Part shown: positions 49,323-57,836 of the stretch, piece after piece
Position numbering within the stretch: the first letter of the stretch is position 1
Layout of the letters: each line of letters starts with the position of its first letter
Assembly (NCBI GenBank): GCA_903851365.1
Contig: CAINOB010000062.1
Coordinates: 62,001-126,000 of the forward strand
Direction: 5' to 3'
DNA from: an uncultured Bacteroidota bacterium
GTDB lineage: Bacteria > Bacteroidota > Bacteroidia > Bacteroidales > UBA12481
DNA: 64,000 bases
The notes under the pieces: model-generated
The model's input: the letters and a program-made list of their open reading frames with translations, nothing else
What the model was told of the DNA's origin: nothing
The model's database searches: none
Made by a program: the position numbers and the translations under genes

Positions 49323-51623
49323 ATGAAAAACAGGCACCTTCTTTGGGCCGCAATTCTAGCGATTCTGTTTGTACCCGCTGCTTTTCCACAGTCGAAAACA
49401 GATAAGCCACTCAATAATAAGACCCTTGTTGTTTGGGAATCGATGCAAGACAAAAATCAACAGGGAGGCAGCGCCCTGACTGTTGACGATGGATTTGGTC
49501 ATTTCGACGGAATAGTTTTCGGGGAGCGTCAAAAACAAAGCTGGATGGCCGGAAGCGACACCTACCGAAGATCTGGAAAAATAGAAAATTCATGTCCTGA
49601 CCAACCACTGGAATCCTCCGCGTGGCGTCAGGTAGCTATCGTTTATGAGGGGTTGAATGTCACAGTTTATATCGATGGAAAAAATTGCAATTCATACACC
49701 GTAAACAATAGACAAACCTTCAGCCGGAGCAGCAGCATTGTTTTCGGCAAGCGGCATATCGAAATGCAGGGAGATGGCTATTTTCAGGGAAAGATCACTG
49801 ATGCACGGATTTATGACCGTGCCCTGACGGAGCAAGAGATCGTCTCACTCCGGCCGGATTCCCCGACTGGACCCGAACCCTGGGCATGGTGGCCGTTTAC
49901 GAATGGAAGTCTTTCCGACAAAACGGGGCATTTTACAGACATCCGGATTACTGGAGACGTGAAGACGGAAGACGGCTGCCTGATACTGGGTGGAAACCAC
50001 GCCACTGTGATTGCCTCACCGGGAATTACGGCAGTCAAAACAGCGTCGGCAAGAATACTTACTGATGGCCAGCCTATTCCAAAACGCGTGATTCAAACAA
50101 CGCGGGAATTCAGGGAACGATTGCTGGCAGATCAGTACAGGCCGGCCTATCACTTTTGTGTTCCGGAAGACAAGGGCATGCCGGGCGATCCCAACGGAGC
50201 ATTTTATTATCAAGGCCGCTACCACCTGATGTATCTGTATAACCGTGAAGGCAGCGGGTTTTCCTGGGGGCATATATCCAGTAACGACCTGGTTCACTGG
50301 CGGAACCATCCGGATGCACTGATACCGGGAAATGGTGATGAAGGAGTTTTCAGTGGTGGTGCCTTTGTCACACCCGAAGGGAAAGCCTACCTGAGTTATT
50401 GGGAATTATGGGGCGCGAAGGGGATTGGGATAGCTGAAAGCCTCGACAAGAACTTTGATGTATTCAGAAAATCGCCGGAAAATCCGATCATTAAGTCCAC
50501 TGAATGGGGGATCACGGAGAAGACAGTAGACAAAAAGACTGGAGACGGAAAGACTGAAAGTCAGATTTATGGGTCAGCGGATCCGTCAAATATCTGGATG
50601 AATAATGGCAAATATTATATGCTGACCGGCAATTTGCTGGTGCTGAATAAGTATGGCCGACAACCTGACTCACCAAAGGAGATGCAAGGCGACCGCACCT
50701 ATCTTTTTGTCTCGGAGGATCTAAAGAAATGGGAATATCTGCATCCGTTTTATGAATCAAGGCGCGACTGGACCAACCAGAGTGAAGATGATATGTGTCC
50801 GAGTTTTTTGCCGCTCGCTGACGGCCCAAACGGAGGCTCTTTCAGCGGCAAGCATCTTATGTTGTTTATCAGTCATAACAAGGGCTGTCAGTATTATACC
50901 GGTACCTATAAGCAGGACCACTTTTATCCCGAAAAGCATGGCAGGATGACCTGGGTGGATAATGGATATTTTGCTCCCGAGGCATTGGTTGATGACAAAG
51001 GAAGGCAGGTGATGTGGGCCTGGATTTTCGACGATCGGCCCGACAGTCTGAAGAACCAGACCGGCTGGACCGGCTCCTATGGATTGCCCAGATCGCTTTG
51101 GCTAGGGAAAGATGGAAATCTGTGCATGGCTCCTGTCAAAGAATTGGCGATGCTCAGGATGAATGAAAAGGTAAAAACCAAGCTGACTGTTAAAGCAGGC
51201 TCCGAACTTAATCTGGAAGAAATGGGCACAGAATTGATGGAACTCGAAATTACCATTGATCCCGGAACAGCCTCGAGAGTTGGAGTTAAAGTCGGTTGTT
51301 CCCCTGACGGCCGGGAGCAGACTGCCCTTTTTTACGATGCGGCTGAAAAGCAGCTGAAATGCGATGCCACAAAATCGAGTCTGACCCTGGGGCGCCGGAA
51401 CCTGGAAAGTGCGCCCTTTGAATTAAAGTCAGGGGAGCCACTGGTTTTGAGGGTTTTTGTCGATCGTTCGATCGTGGAAGTTTTTGCCAATGACCGGCAG
51501 GCGATAGCCCGGGCGGTGTATCCGACATTACACGGTAAGGGTATCAGGCTATTTTCCGAAGGTGGAGATGTAAAAATTATTTCGATAAAATCCTGGGAGA
51601 TAATGCCATCGAATAGCTATTGA
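49323..51623 (+). CDS. GH32-like exported protein with altered catalytic motifs
   Basis: A 766-residue exported protein (signal LWAAILAILFVPAAFPQS). N-terminal LamG/concanavalin-like region (SSAWRQVAIVYEGLNVTVYI), then a five-bladed propeller: MPGDPNGAFYYQGRYHLMYL (nucleophile Asp289), GSADPSNIWMNNGKYYMLTG (Asp420 of the usual RDP is kept, but Arg is Ala), SEDDMCPSFLPLAD, where the usual acid/base Glu of ECP is Met491, and a C-terminal beta-sandwich (VLRVFVDRSIVEVFANDRQA). The fold is GH32 fructan-like, but missing residues make ordinary activity doubtful. A purine-rich repeat is inserted in the propeller (50515-50563). Confidence 0.8.
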   Translation: MKNRHLLWAAILAILFVPAAFPQSKTDKPLNNKTLVVWESMQDKNQQGGSALTVDDGFGHFDGIVFGERQKQSWMAGSDTYRRSGKIENSCPDQPLESSAWRQVAIVYEGLNVTVYIDGKNCNSYTVNNRQTFSRSSSIVFGKRHIEMQGDGYFQGKITDARIYDRALTEQEIVSLRPDSPTGPEPWAWWPFTNGSLSDKTGHFTDIRITGDVKTEDGCLILGGNHATVIASPGITAVKTASARILTDGQPIPKRVIQTTREFRERLLADQYRPAYHFCVPEDKGMPGDPNGAFYYQGRYHLMYLYNREGSGFSWGHISSNDLVHWRNHPDALIPGNGDEGVFSGGAFVTPEGKAYLSYWELWGAKGIGIAESLDKNFDVFRKSPENPIIKSTEWGITEKTVDKKTGDGKTESQIYGSADPSNIWMNNGKYYMLTGNLLVLNKYGRQPDSPKEMQGDRTYLFVSEDLKKWEYLHPFYESRRDWTNQSEDDMCPSFLPLADGPNGGSFSGKHLMLFISHNKGCQYYTGTYKQDHFYPEKHGRMTWVDNGYFAPEALVDDKGRQVMWAWIFDDRPDSLKNQTGWTGSYGLPRSLWLGKDGNLCMAPVKELAMLRMNEKVKTKLTVKAGSELNLEEMGTELMELEITIDPGTASRVGVKVGCSPDGREQTALFYDAAEKQLKCDATKSSLTLGRRNLESAPFELKSGEPLVLRVFVDRSIVEVFANDRQAIARAVYPTLHGKGIRLFSEGGDVKIISIKSWEIMPSNSY
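50515..50563 (+). repeat. GAAGAC-type purine-rich repeat inside the GH32-like gene
   Basis: Units AGACNNNAAGACTGGAGACGG encode EKTVDKKTGDGKTESQ, a low-complexity loop not expected in the family. Resembles the repeats at 2466 and 62631. Confidence 0.55.
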
Positions 51624-51667
51624 TATATTTAGTACCTTCGGGCCCGCCTTAAAGTTCACGAATATAA

Positions 51668-53128
51668 ATGGTTAATCTTTCTGAAATAGTAAAACAACCC
51701 GAAGGTCGTAGGATTGAATTTAAAAGAATCCTTCCTTCATCTTCTGATTTGGCAAAGACGATCATCAGTTTTGCCAATGATGCAGGAGGCGAACTATTCA
51801 TTGGGGTTGCAGATAACCCCAGAGAGATTATCGGGATTCCGGAGAACCGACTTCTGGCACTCGAAGAGAAGATAAGCAATATCGTACATGATTCCTGTGA
51901 GCCGGTAATCCTTCCGGAAATTTCCTTCCTGACCATTGATAACAAGCATATTATCAGAATAATTATCTACAAGGGCAGCAACCTTCCTTACCACTTAAAA
52001 AACAATTCCGTAGAACAAGGAACATACATCCGGGTTGGTTCGTCATGCCGGTTGGCATCACCAGAGATTATTGCAGAGCTGGAGCGACAGAAAAGGCAAG
52101 TTTCTTTCGATAAGGAGTTGTATTATCTAAAATCATCAGAACAGCTGAATTTAAAATCCTTCGAAGAGCATTTTCTGACAAAATCAGGGGAGAGACTTAC
52201 CGCAGAGGTATTGAAGAAGTTTGAGTTATTTCAATCTGAACAAGGAAGAAATCTGCCGACCAACGCATTGATTCTCCTTTCTGATGATCAGTTAAAGCAA
52301 CAGCTTTTCCCCTATGCCAAGATTGAATGCGCGCGATTTAAGGGATCTGTGCCAGGCAATTTTATTGATCAGAAAACCATTGATGGGAATATATGCCTCC
52401 AGCCGGAGCAAGCCTATCAGTTTGTGCTGCGTCATATATCCGAAGGATCAGAAGATTACTCGGGAGTTTACCGCAACGATAGATGGGAATACCCTGTCAT
52501 TGCCATACGCGAGGTTATAAGAAATTCTGTGATCCATCGAGATTACTCAATATCAGGACAAGACATCAAGATTGCCATCTTTGATGAAAAAATTGAAATT
52601 ACCAGTCCTGGGAAACTAGCTCCATCGGTTGATTTCAGTGATATGGGTGCCGGCCAGTCAGTTATTCGGAATAAGATATTAGCCCCCGTATTTAAACGTA
52701 TGGGGATTATTGAGCAATGGGGCAATGGCCTGTTGATTATTTCGGATGAACTTCAAAATTACCCCGACATAAATCTGCAATGGCAAGAACCAGGAATATC
52801 CTTCCGAATAGTGTTTAAAAAGAAAGCTCAGACCGCTATTATTGGAGATGCTGCAAGTCATTATAAGATAACACGTAAGAGAAAATTAACGTCGGTGAAA
52901 ACGTCGGTGAAAACGTCGGTGAAAACGTCGGTGAAAACGTCGGTGAAAACGTCGGTGAAAATATTGAATCTTATTAAAAGCAATAATCGAATTACCATTC
53001 CGGAAATTGCCGCTATCATTGGGATTACTGAGCGATCAGTTGAAAGAAATCTGGAAAATTTAAAAAAAGCAGAAAAGCTCAAAAGAATAGGGCCCGATAA
53101 AGGAGGTCATTGGGAAATAAATAAATAG
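51668..53128 (+). CDS. AlbA_2/Schlafen-type ATP-binding transcriptional regulator-like protein
   Basis: A 486-residue cytoplasmic protein with an AlbA_2 (Schlafen AAA_4) domain at the start (EGRRIEFKRILPSSSDLAKT, ISFANDAGGELFIGVADNP), a HATPase_c_4-like middle (AIREVIRNSVIHRDYSISGQ, IFDEKIEITSPG) and a C-terminal winged helix (LIKSNNRITIPEIAAIIGIT, ERSVERNLENLKKAEKLKRI). Between them is a 24-residue block of TSVK repeated six times (408-431) from a 12-bp unit. Proteins of this type are linked to defence islands or regulation; the target is unknown. Nothing else in the neighbourhood looks like defence. Confidence 0.85.
   Translation: MVNLSEIVKQPEGRRIEFKRILPSSSDLAKTIISFANDAGGELFIGVADNPREIIGIPENRLLALEEKISNIVHDSCEPVILPEISFLTIDNKHIIRIIIYKGSNLPYHLKNNSVEQGTYIRVGSSCRLASPEIIAELERQKRQVSFDKELYYLKSSEQLNLKSFEEHFLTKSGERLTAEVLKKFELFQSEQGRNLPTNALILLSDDQLKQQLFPYAKIECARFKGSVPGNFIDQKTIDGNICLQPEQAYQFVLRHISEGSEDYSGVYRNDRWEYPVIAIREVIRNSVIHRDYSISGQDIKIAIFDEKIEITSPGKLAPSVDFSDMGAGQSVIRNKILAPVFKRMGIIEQWGNGLLIISDELQNYPDINLQWQEPGISFRIVFKKKAQTAIIGDAASHYKITRKRKLTSVKTSVKTSVKTSVKTSVKTSVKILNLIKSNNRITIPEIAAIIGITERSVERNLENLKKAEKLKRIGPDKGGHWEINK
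52889..52960 (+). repeat. Six tandem 12-bp units (ACGTCGGTGAAA)
   Basis: Six identical in-frame copies of ACGTCGGTGAAA encode TSVK each time in the linker before the winged helix. Identity of all units implies recent expansion; copy-number changes would keep frame. Confidence 0.95.
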
Positions 53129-53189
53129 GTTTAACTTTATTCCGAAAATCCCCCGCAGTTCTGATTATCATTTACTTAAATTCAAACAA

Positions 53190-54482
53190 ATGAAAATTTA
53201 TTTGTTTTTAGTGATTTTGTGTGTCACTACGGGAAACTTACTGTTCGGACAGAAAATCATTACGGGGACCATTACAGATGCAAAAACCGGGCAACCGATC
53301 GGGTCGGTAAACCTGTCGACCGAGAAAGGAAAGGCCACCACTGCCACCAACCAGAATGGCCAATTTAGTATCACCATCAACAGGATGCCGGCGACCATTA
53401 AGTTCACTCACATAGCTTACGAGTCCAATTCCGTTATTATCAGCAAATTTCCGGGGGAGCCTCTTGAAATTATGCTGGAACCGAAAGTAAAATCGATAAA
53501 AGAGGTGGTGATTGAAGGGGGAAAATACAACCAGGTATTGCGACGGGAGAACTTCTATGTCAGTGATTACGAATTCGATCAGGATAAAATGTGGGTGGTG
53601 GGATATGCTGATAAAAGTATCCTCAAACCGCAATTGATATTGCTCGACCTGAATGGGAATATAATTGAGAAAATGCCGGCCGAAGGGAGGACCAAGCTAT
53701 TTAAGGACGCCCTGGGCTGGGTACATCTGATGGATGCAAAATCCATGGTCAGCGTGGAATTCAAAGACCAGGAGATCAAGATTGGTGAGCCGCGGGATTT
53801 CACCGGGTGGGAACAAAACCTGTTCGACCTGCAGCTGGTTCTTGGGAAAAACGGAATCTTTAAATGGGTATATAACAATGGAATCTATGTGGAATATGTG
53901 GTTGTGAATTTCAGCGACTCCGTGGCAATTCCAACGGTGATACATCAGTCTTATGATCGTGGGAAATTTGGTAGTGCAGCGCCGGCTAAAACATTTCGCC
54001 ATGGCTCCATACCAGATATTCCTTCCGCGCCCTGGGGTTTCGGATATGACCCAAATGCAAACGTTCCGTTTATTAACCGCGCTTTTGAGCAGATTGACTA
54101 TCGGCCGATAGTGACGCACCTGTATCGGTATCGGAATAACTTCCTGATTTTTGAGGACCGCGGATGTAATTTATATAAATACGATCTGACCTTTATGAAT
54201 CCGGAGAAGCTGAACATTGTTGTACCAAAAAATTCCAAGAATCCCGATCTTCTACAGGACCCGGTATCCGGGGGCTTGTATTTATATTATACCCTGAGCG
54301 GATATGCTTATCTGGCCAGTATCGATCCCTTTACGGGAGCCACGCAGTACACCCGAAAGATGGAGAATTTCTTGTGGATCGATCAATTAAAGGTGTATAA
54401 TAACCGGGTATGGTTCAAACAACAGGGCACCAGTGGATCTGCCATGATGAATCTGTACTCAACCGATTTAACAGGTAATTAA
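53190..54482 (+). CDS. Exported protein with carboxypeptidase-regulatory-like domain
   Basis: A 430-residue exported protein (signal FLVILCVTTGNLLFGQK). Residues about 23-105 are a carboxypeptidase regulatory-like domain (TGTITDAKTGQPIGSVNLST, TATNQNGQFSITINRMPATI). The remainder resembles a beta-propeller or similar: repeated short strands QLILLDLNGNIIEKMPAEG, NNFLIFEDRGCNLYKYDLTF and GGLYLYYTLSGYAYLASIDP. Similar N-terminal domains sit on TonB-dependent receptors, but there is no barrel here. Family beyond that domain is not recognised. Confidence 0.8.
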   Translation: MKIYLFLVILCVTTGNLLFGQKIITGTITDAKTGQPIGSVNLSTEKGKATTATNQNGQFSITINRMPATIKFTHIAYESNSVIISKFPGEPLEIMLEPKVKSIKEVVIEGGKYNQVLRRENFYVSDYEFDQDKMWVVGYADKSILKPQLILLDLNGNIIEKMPAEGRTKLFKDALGWVHLMDAKSMVSVEFKDQEIKIGEPRDFTGWEQNLFDLQLVLGKNGIFKWVYNNGIYVEYVVVNFSDSVAIPTVIHQSYDRGKFGSAAPAKTFRHGSIPDIPSAPWGFGYDPNANVPFINRAFEQIDYRPIVTHLYRYRNNFLIFEDRGCNLYKYDLTFMNPEKLNIVVPKNSKNPDLLQDPVSGGLYLYYTLSGYAYLASIDPFTGATQYTRKMENFLWIDQLKVYNNRVWFKQQGTSGSAMMNLYSTDLTGN

Positions 54483-54535
54483 TGTTATCCGGAAGAGATT
54501 TAAATACAAGCGTAGGAAAATCCGTATGTTTTTTT

Positions 54536-54672
54536 AGGGCAAGAGGGCAAGAGGGCAGAAAGGCAAAAAGGAAAGTGTTAAAATATTAAGTAATAATCTA
54601 ACTAAGTGCGCCTTATAACATTAATCCTTGGACTTTCCTTCCTGCCGTTTTGCCTTTCTGCCCTCCTGCCCT
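54536..54672. repeat. Large imperfect inverted repeat beside leuB
   Basis: Left arm 54536-54575 is built from AGGGCAAGAGGGCAGAAAGG units; the right arm 54632-54672 is nearly its complement (CTTTCCTTCCTGCCGTTTTG...). About 35 paired bases and a 57-base AT-rich loop, 11 bp from the leuB stop. It may terminate the leu operon or be a repeat pair. Confidence 0.7.
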
Positions 54673-54683
54673 ATTTTGCCGCA

Positions 54684-55745
54684 TCACTGCAAGATTCCTG
54701 CTACGAAATCGCCAACCTGTGAGGTGCCTGCGGGATTATCGCGGTTAAGGTCCCAGGTTAGTATCTTCTGGCGAATGCATTCTTCCACAGCTTCTTCCAC
54801 TGATTCAGCTTCCGCTTGAAGGTTTAGTCCGGTTCGAAGCAGCATTGCAGCCGATAAAATGGTTGCCAACGGATTGGCAATATTTTTCCCGGCACCGTCA
54901 GGGTAGCTTCCATGGATAGGCTCAAAAAGTGGCACATGGTCGCCGATTGATGCTGAAGGTAAAAGTCCGATGGAGCCACTGATTACGCTTGCCTCATCGG
55001 AAAGAATATCGCCGAAAAGATTTTCCGTGAGGATCACATCAAACCGGGCAGGATTAATAATCAGCTGCATGGCAGTATTATCAACAAACATATAATCAAG
55101 TTCGATATCAGGATATTCAGCAGCCAGGCGGGTAACCGTCCGGCGCCAGAGACGGGAGGTTTCAAGGACATTGGCCTTATCAACCAGTGTCACTTTCTTT
55201 CTTCGTAACCCGGCCATTTTGAAGGCCACGCGGGCGATTCGTTCGATTTCATCCACCGAATACACGCAGGTATCAATGGCCTGGGTGCCATTATTACGCA
55301 GCTCACGTGGTTCGCCAAAATAGAGTCCGCCTGTGAGTTCCCGAACAACCAGTAAATCGGCACCAAGTATGCGCTCTTCCTTGAGCGGACTGAGGTGAAT
55401 GAGCTCAGGATACATCTTAACCGGTCGCAGATTCGCGTAAAGTCCCAGTTTTTTTCTCATGGCCAGCAATCCCTGTTCCGGGCGCACTTTAGCATCGGGG
55501 TTGTTATCATATAGCGGATCCCCGATAGCTCCAAAAAGGATGGCATCGGCCTCGGTGCAAACCTGGTGTGTTTCCTCAGGATAAGGATCGAGGCCCTGCC
55601 GCATGGCTGCTCCGCCAATCAATCCGTATCTGTATAGAAAGCGGTGATTATATTTTACAGCGATGGCATCAAGGACTTTTACTGCCTCGGCAATAATTTC
55701 GGGACCTATGCCATCACCCGGCAGAACGGCAATTTTATACTCCAC
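54684..55745 (-). CDS. leuB: 3-isopropylmalate dehydrogenase
   Basis: A 353-residue cytoplasmic enzyme of normal LeuB length. Start IAVLPGDGIGPEIIAEAVKV, substrate-binding arginines in LLAMRKKLGLYANLRPVKMY, VRELTGGLYFGEPRE, the metal-binding VDNTAMQLIINPARFDVILT and ENLFGDILSDEASVISGSIG, and FEPIHGSYPDGAGKNIANPL. Oxidises and decarboxylates 3-isopropylmalate in leucine synthesis. It is the last of the operon, 8 bp after leuD, ending beside a large inverted repeat. Confidence 0.96.
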   Translation of the reverse strand: MEYKIAVLPGDGIGPEIIAEAVKVLDAIAVKYNHRFLYRYGLIGGAAMRQGLDPYPEETHQVCTEADAILFGAIGDPLYDNNPDAKVRPEQGLLAMRKKLGLYANLRPVKMYPELIHLSPLKEERILGADLLVVRELTGGLYFGEPRELRNNGTQAIDTCVYSVDEIERIARVAFKMAGLRRKKVTLVDKANVLETSRLWRRTVTRLAAEYPDIELDYMFVDNTAMQLIINPARFDVILTENLFGDILSDEASVISGSIGLLPSASIGDHVPLFEPIHGSYPDGAGKNIANPLATILSAAMLLRTGLNLQAEAESVEEAVEECIRQKILTWDLNRDNPAGTSQVGDFVAGILQ

Positions 55746-55753
55746 GACTGATA

Positions 55754-56350
55754 TTATTTGATTGGATGGTTGGTTTCATATTCCAGAATCTGAGGCTTCA
55801 AGCTTGCAAGATAGTCAATCACGTCGCTTCCTGTGATCAGACAATGTTTTCGGAAAGGATTGATGTCGAACGCAGTCTGCAGTTGGCGGTCTGCAGTAAG
55901 CTGTTGGCTTTGTAGGTCGACAGTCCATGGTGCTGAAGGGTTGGCTTGGTGCATGTCCATCAGGAGGGCGAGAGTATCGGCACCAACTTCGAGCGGTAAA
56001 AGACCATTGTTGAGGGCATTGGTACGAAAAATATCAGCAAAACCCGATGAGATAATTACGCGAAACCCATATTGGTAAAGTGCCCAGGCGGCATGTTCAC
56101 GCGAGGAGCCGCAACCGAAATTCTTACCCGTAAGTAGAATCTGCCCCTGACCTTCAGGCTTGTTCAGCACAAACTCGGGATCGGGAGAACCATCCGGGCG
56201 ATACCGCCAGTCGTGAAACAGGTTTTTCCCAAAGCCTGATGAATCCACTGACTTAAGAAAACGTGCAGGAATGATTCGATCGGTATCGATATTATCTACT
56301 TGCAGCTTAACTACTTTCGATGTGATGATTGTTATCGGCTCAAAGCTCAT
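55754..56350 (-). CDS. leuD: 3-isopropylmalate dehydratase small subunit
   Basis: A 198-residue subunit from ATG 56350 (MSFEPITIITSKVVKLQVDN, then IDTDRIIPARFLKSVD). Further motifs GKNFGCGSSREHAAWALYQY and IISSGFADIFRTNALNNGLL are diagnostic. It pairs with LeuC in isopropylmalate isomerisation. The frame continues 19 codons upstream to a GTG at 56407, but those codons are microsatellite text (GTGACGAGTGACAGG...) and lack family resemblance. Confidence 0.95.
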   Translation of the reverse strand: MSFEPITIITSKVVKLQVDNIDTDRIIPARFLKSVDSSGFGKNLFHDWRYRPDGSPDPEFVLNKPEGQGQILLTGKNFGCGSSREHAAWALYQYGFRVIISSGFADIFRTNALNNGLLPLEVGADTLALLMDMHQANPSAPWTVDLQSQQLTADRQLQTAFDINPFRKHCLITGSDVIDYLASLKPQILEYETNHPIK

Positions 56351-56354
56351 ATGC

Positions 56355-56430
56355 TGATTTAATAGTTCTTTCGTGTCTTCTGTCTCGTGTCTCGATTCTT
56401 CTGTCACCTGTCACTCGTCACTCGTCACCC
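56355..56430. repeat. GTGACGA/GAGACAC microsatellite between leuC and leuD
   Basis: On the minus strand GTGACGAGTGACGAGTGACA continues into GAATCGAGACACGAGACAG. Low-complexity, adjacent to the family B palindrome; would encode a spurious leuD N-terminal extension. Confidence 0.6.
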
Positions 56431-57836
56431 TTCGTGGTCGGCGACGGGGTCCCGAATTTCGTCGGGATGACACTTCTTCGAGGGTCACTTATGCGTCCGG
56501 TTAAAGCAGCAGCGGCGGCTGTGAGGGGACTGGCGAGCAGTGTGCGTGCACCGGGGCCCTGACGGCCTTCGAAGTTACGGTTGGAAGTGGATATGCAATA
56601 TTTTCCGGCCGGGATCTTATCATCGTTCATGGCCAGGCATGCTGAGCAGCCAGGCTCACGCAGTTCGAATCCCGCTTCGTTGAGAATTTCTTCAATCCCT
56701 TCTTCCCGAGCCTGCAACTCCACTTTTTTTGAACCGGGAACAATCCAGGCAGTCACTCCATCAGCCTTTTTATGTCCCTGAACATAAGAAGCAAACTCGC
56801 GGAGATCCTCGATCCGGCCATTCGTACAGCTTCCCACAAAGACGTAATCGATCTTCTGATCCATGATTTTTTCACCACCGTTCCAGCCCATATAAGCCAG
56901 AGCTTTGAGGTCATTATCCGGAATAGTTCCGGTGATCGGGATTCCTGCCCCGGGATTTGTCCCCCAGGTAATCATTGGTGCAACATCTGAAGCATCAAAA
57001 GTCTCTTCCCGGTCAAAAACGACATCGTCATCGCTTTTTAATAATTTCCATCCGGACAAGGCTTGCTCCCATTGTTCGCCAGAGGGTGAAAATTCTCTAT
57101 GAATCAGATAATTGAAAGTTACTTCATCGGGAGCAACGAGCCCTCCCCGGGCACCCATCTCAATAGCCATATTACACACGGTCATGCGGCCTTCCATGCT
57201 GAGCAAGCGGATTGCCTCACCGGCGAATTCAATAAAATAACCTGTCCCGGCGCCCGTGCCCAATTTGGATATCAGGTATAAGATCAAATCTTTTGCGGTA
57301 ACACCTACAGATAATTTGCCACCTATGTTTATCCGCATAGTTTTAGGCCGGCGCTGCAACAAACACTGACTGGCCATCACCATTTCCACCTCGCTGGTCC
57401 CGATACCAAAAGCAATGGTTCCGAATGCTCCATGGGTGGAAGTATGGCTGTCGCCGCAAACAATGGTCATACCAGGACGGGTAAGTCCCAGTTCGGGTCC
57501 GATAACATGAACTATCCCGTTCATGGGATGGGTCATGCCAAACAGGGCTATCCCGTGTTTTGCACAGTTCTCGCGTAGCCGTGAAACCTGCAAACCCGAT
57601 TCGGCACCCATCACCGGATTCGCCTGCCCGGTGGTGGGAATGTTATGGTCCATGGTTGCTATTGCCTGATCAGGCCGAAAAAAGGGCAATCCCCTCTTTT
57701 CTAAACCGGCAAATGCCTGCGGACTGGTCACCTCATGAATGAAATGCCTGTCGATATAAATTACTGAAGATCCGTCCTCCAAAGAAAGAACTTCGTGCTG
57801 GTCCCAAAGTTTATCGAACAGGGTTTTACTCTTCAT
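56418..57836 (-). CDS. leuC: 3-isopropylmalate dehydratase large subunit
   Basis: A 472-residue aconitase-fold enzyme. Substrate and cluster motifs are normal: [55 protein letters not shown] with the three cluster cysteines, and [20 protein letters not shown]. The canonical end ([10 protein letters not shown]) is followed by [19 protein letters not shown], encoded by the family B palindrome and its flank; the normal C-terminus is missing or replaced. The start overlaps the leuA end by 11 bp. Confidence 0.96.
   Translation of the reverse strand: MKSKTLFDKLWDQHEVLSLEDGSSVIYIDRHFIHEVTSPQAFAGLEKRGLPFFRPDQAIATMDHNIPTTGQANPVMGAESGLQVSRLRENCAKHGIALFGMTHPMNGIVHVIGPELGLTRPGMTIVCGDSHTSTHGAFGTIAFGIGTSEVEMVMASQCLLQRRPKTMRINIGGKLSVGVTAKDLILYLISKLGTGAGTGYFIEFAGEAIRLLSMEGRMTVCNMAIEMGARGGLVAPDEVTFNYLIHREFSPSGEQWEQALSGWKLLKSDDDVVFDREETFDASDVAPMITWGTNPGAGIPITGTIPDNDLKALAYMGWNGGEKIMDQKIDYVFVGSCTNGRIEDLREFASYVQGHKKADGVTAWIVPGSKKVELQAREEGIEEILNEAGFELREPGCSACLAMNDDKIPAGKYCISTSNRNFEGRQGPGARTLLASPLTAAAAALTGRISDPRRSVIPTKFGTPSPTTKGDE
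56433..56474. repeat. Palindromic repeat family B, copy 5, in leuC C-terminus
   Basis: CGTGGTCGGCGACGGGGTCC...TTTCGTCGGGATGACACT. Read on the minus strand in frame it gives [14 protein letters not shown]. Confidence 0.85.

Noticed and set aside
52889-52960. Possible CRISPR array
   Set aside because: Twelve-base units are contiguous without spacers and are in frame with a protein.
56351-56407. GTG-start extension of leuD
   Set aside because: Encoded by microsatellite text and unlike any LeuD N-terminus; ATG 56350 fits the family.
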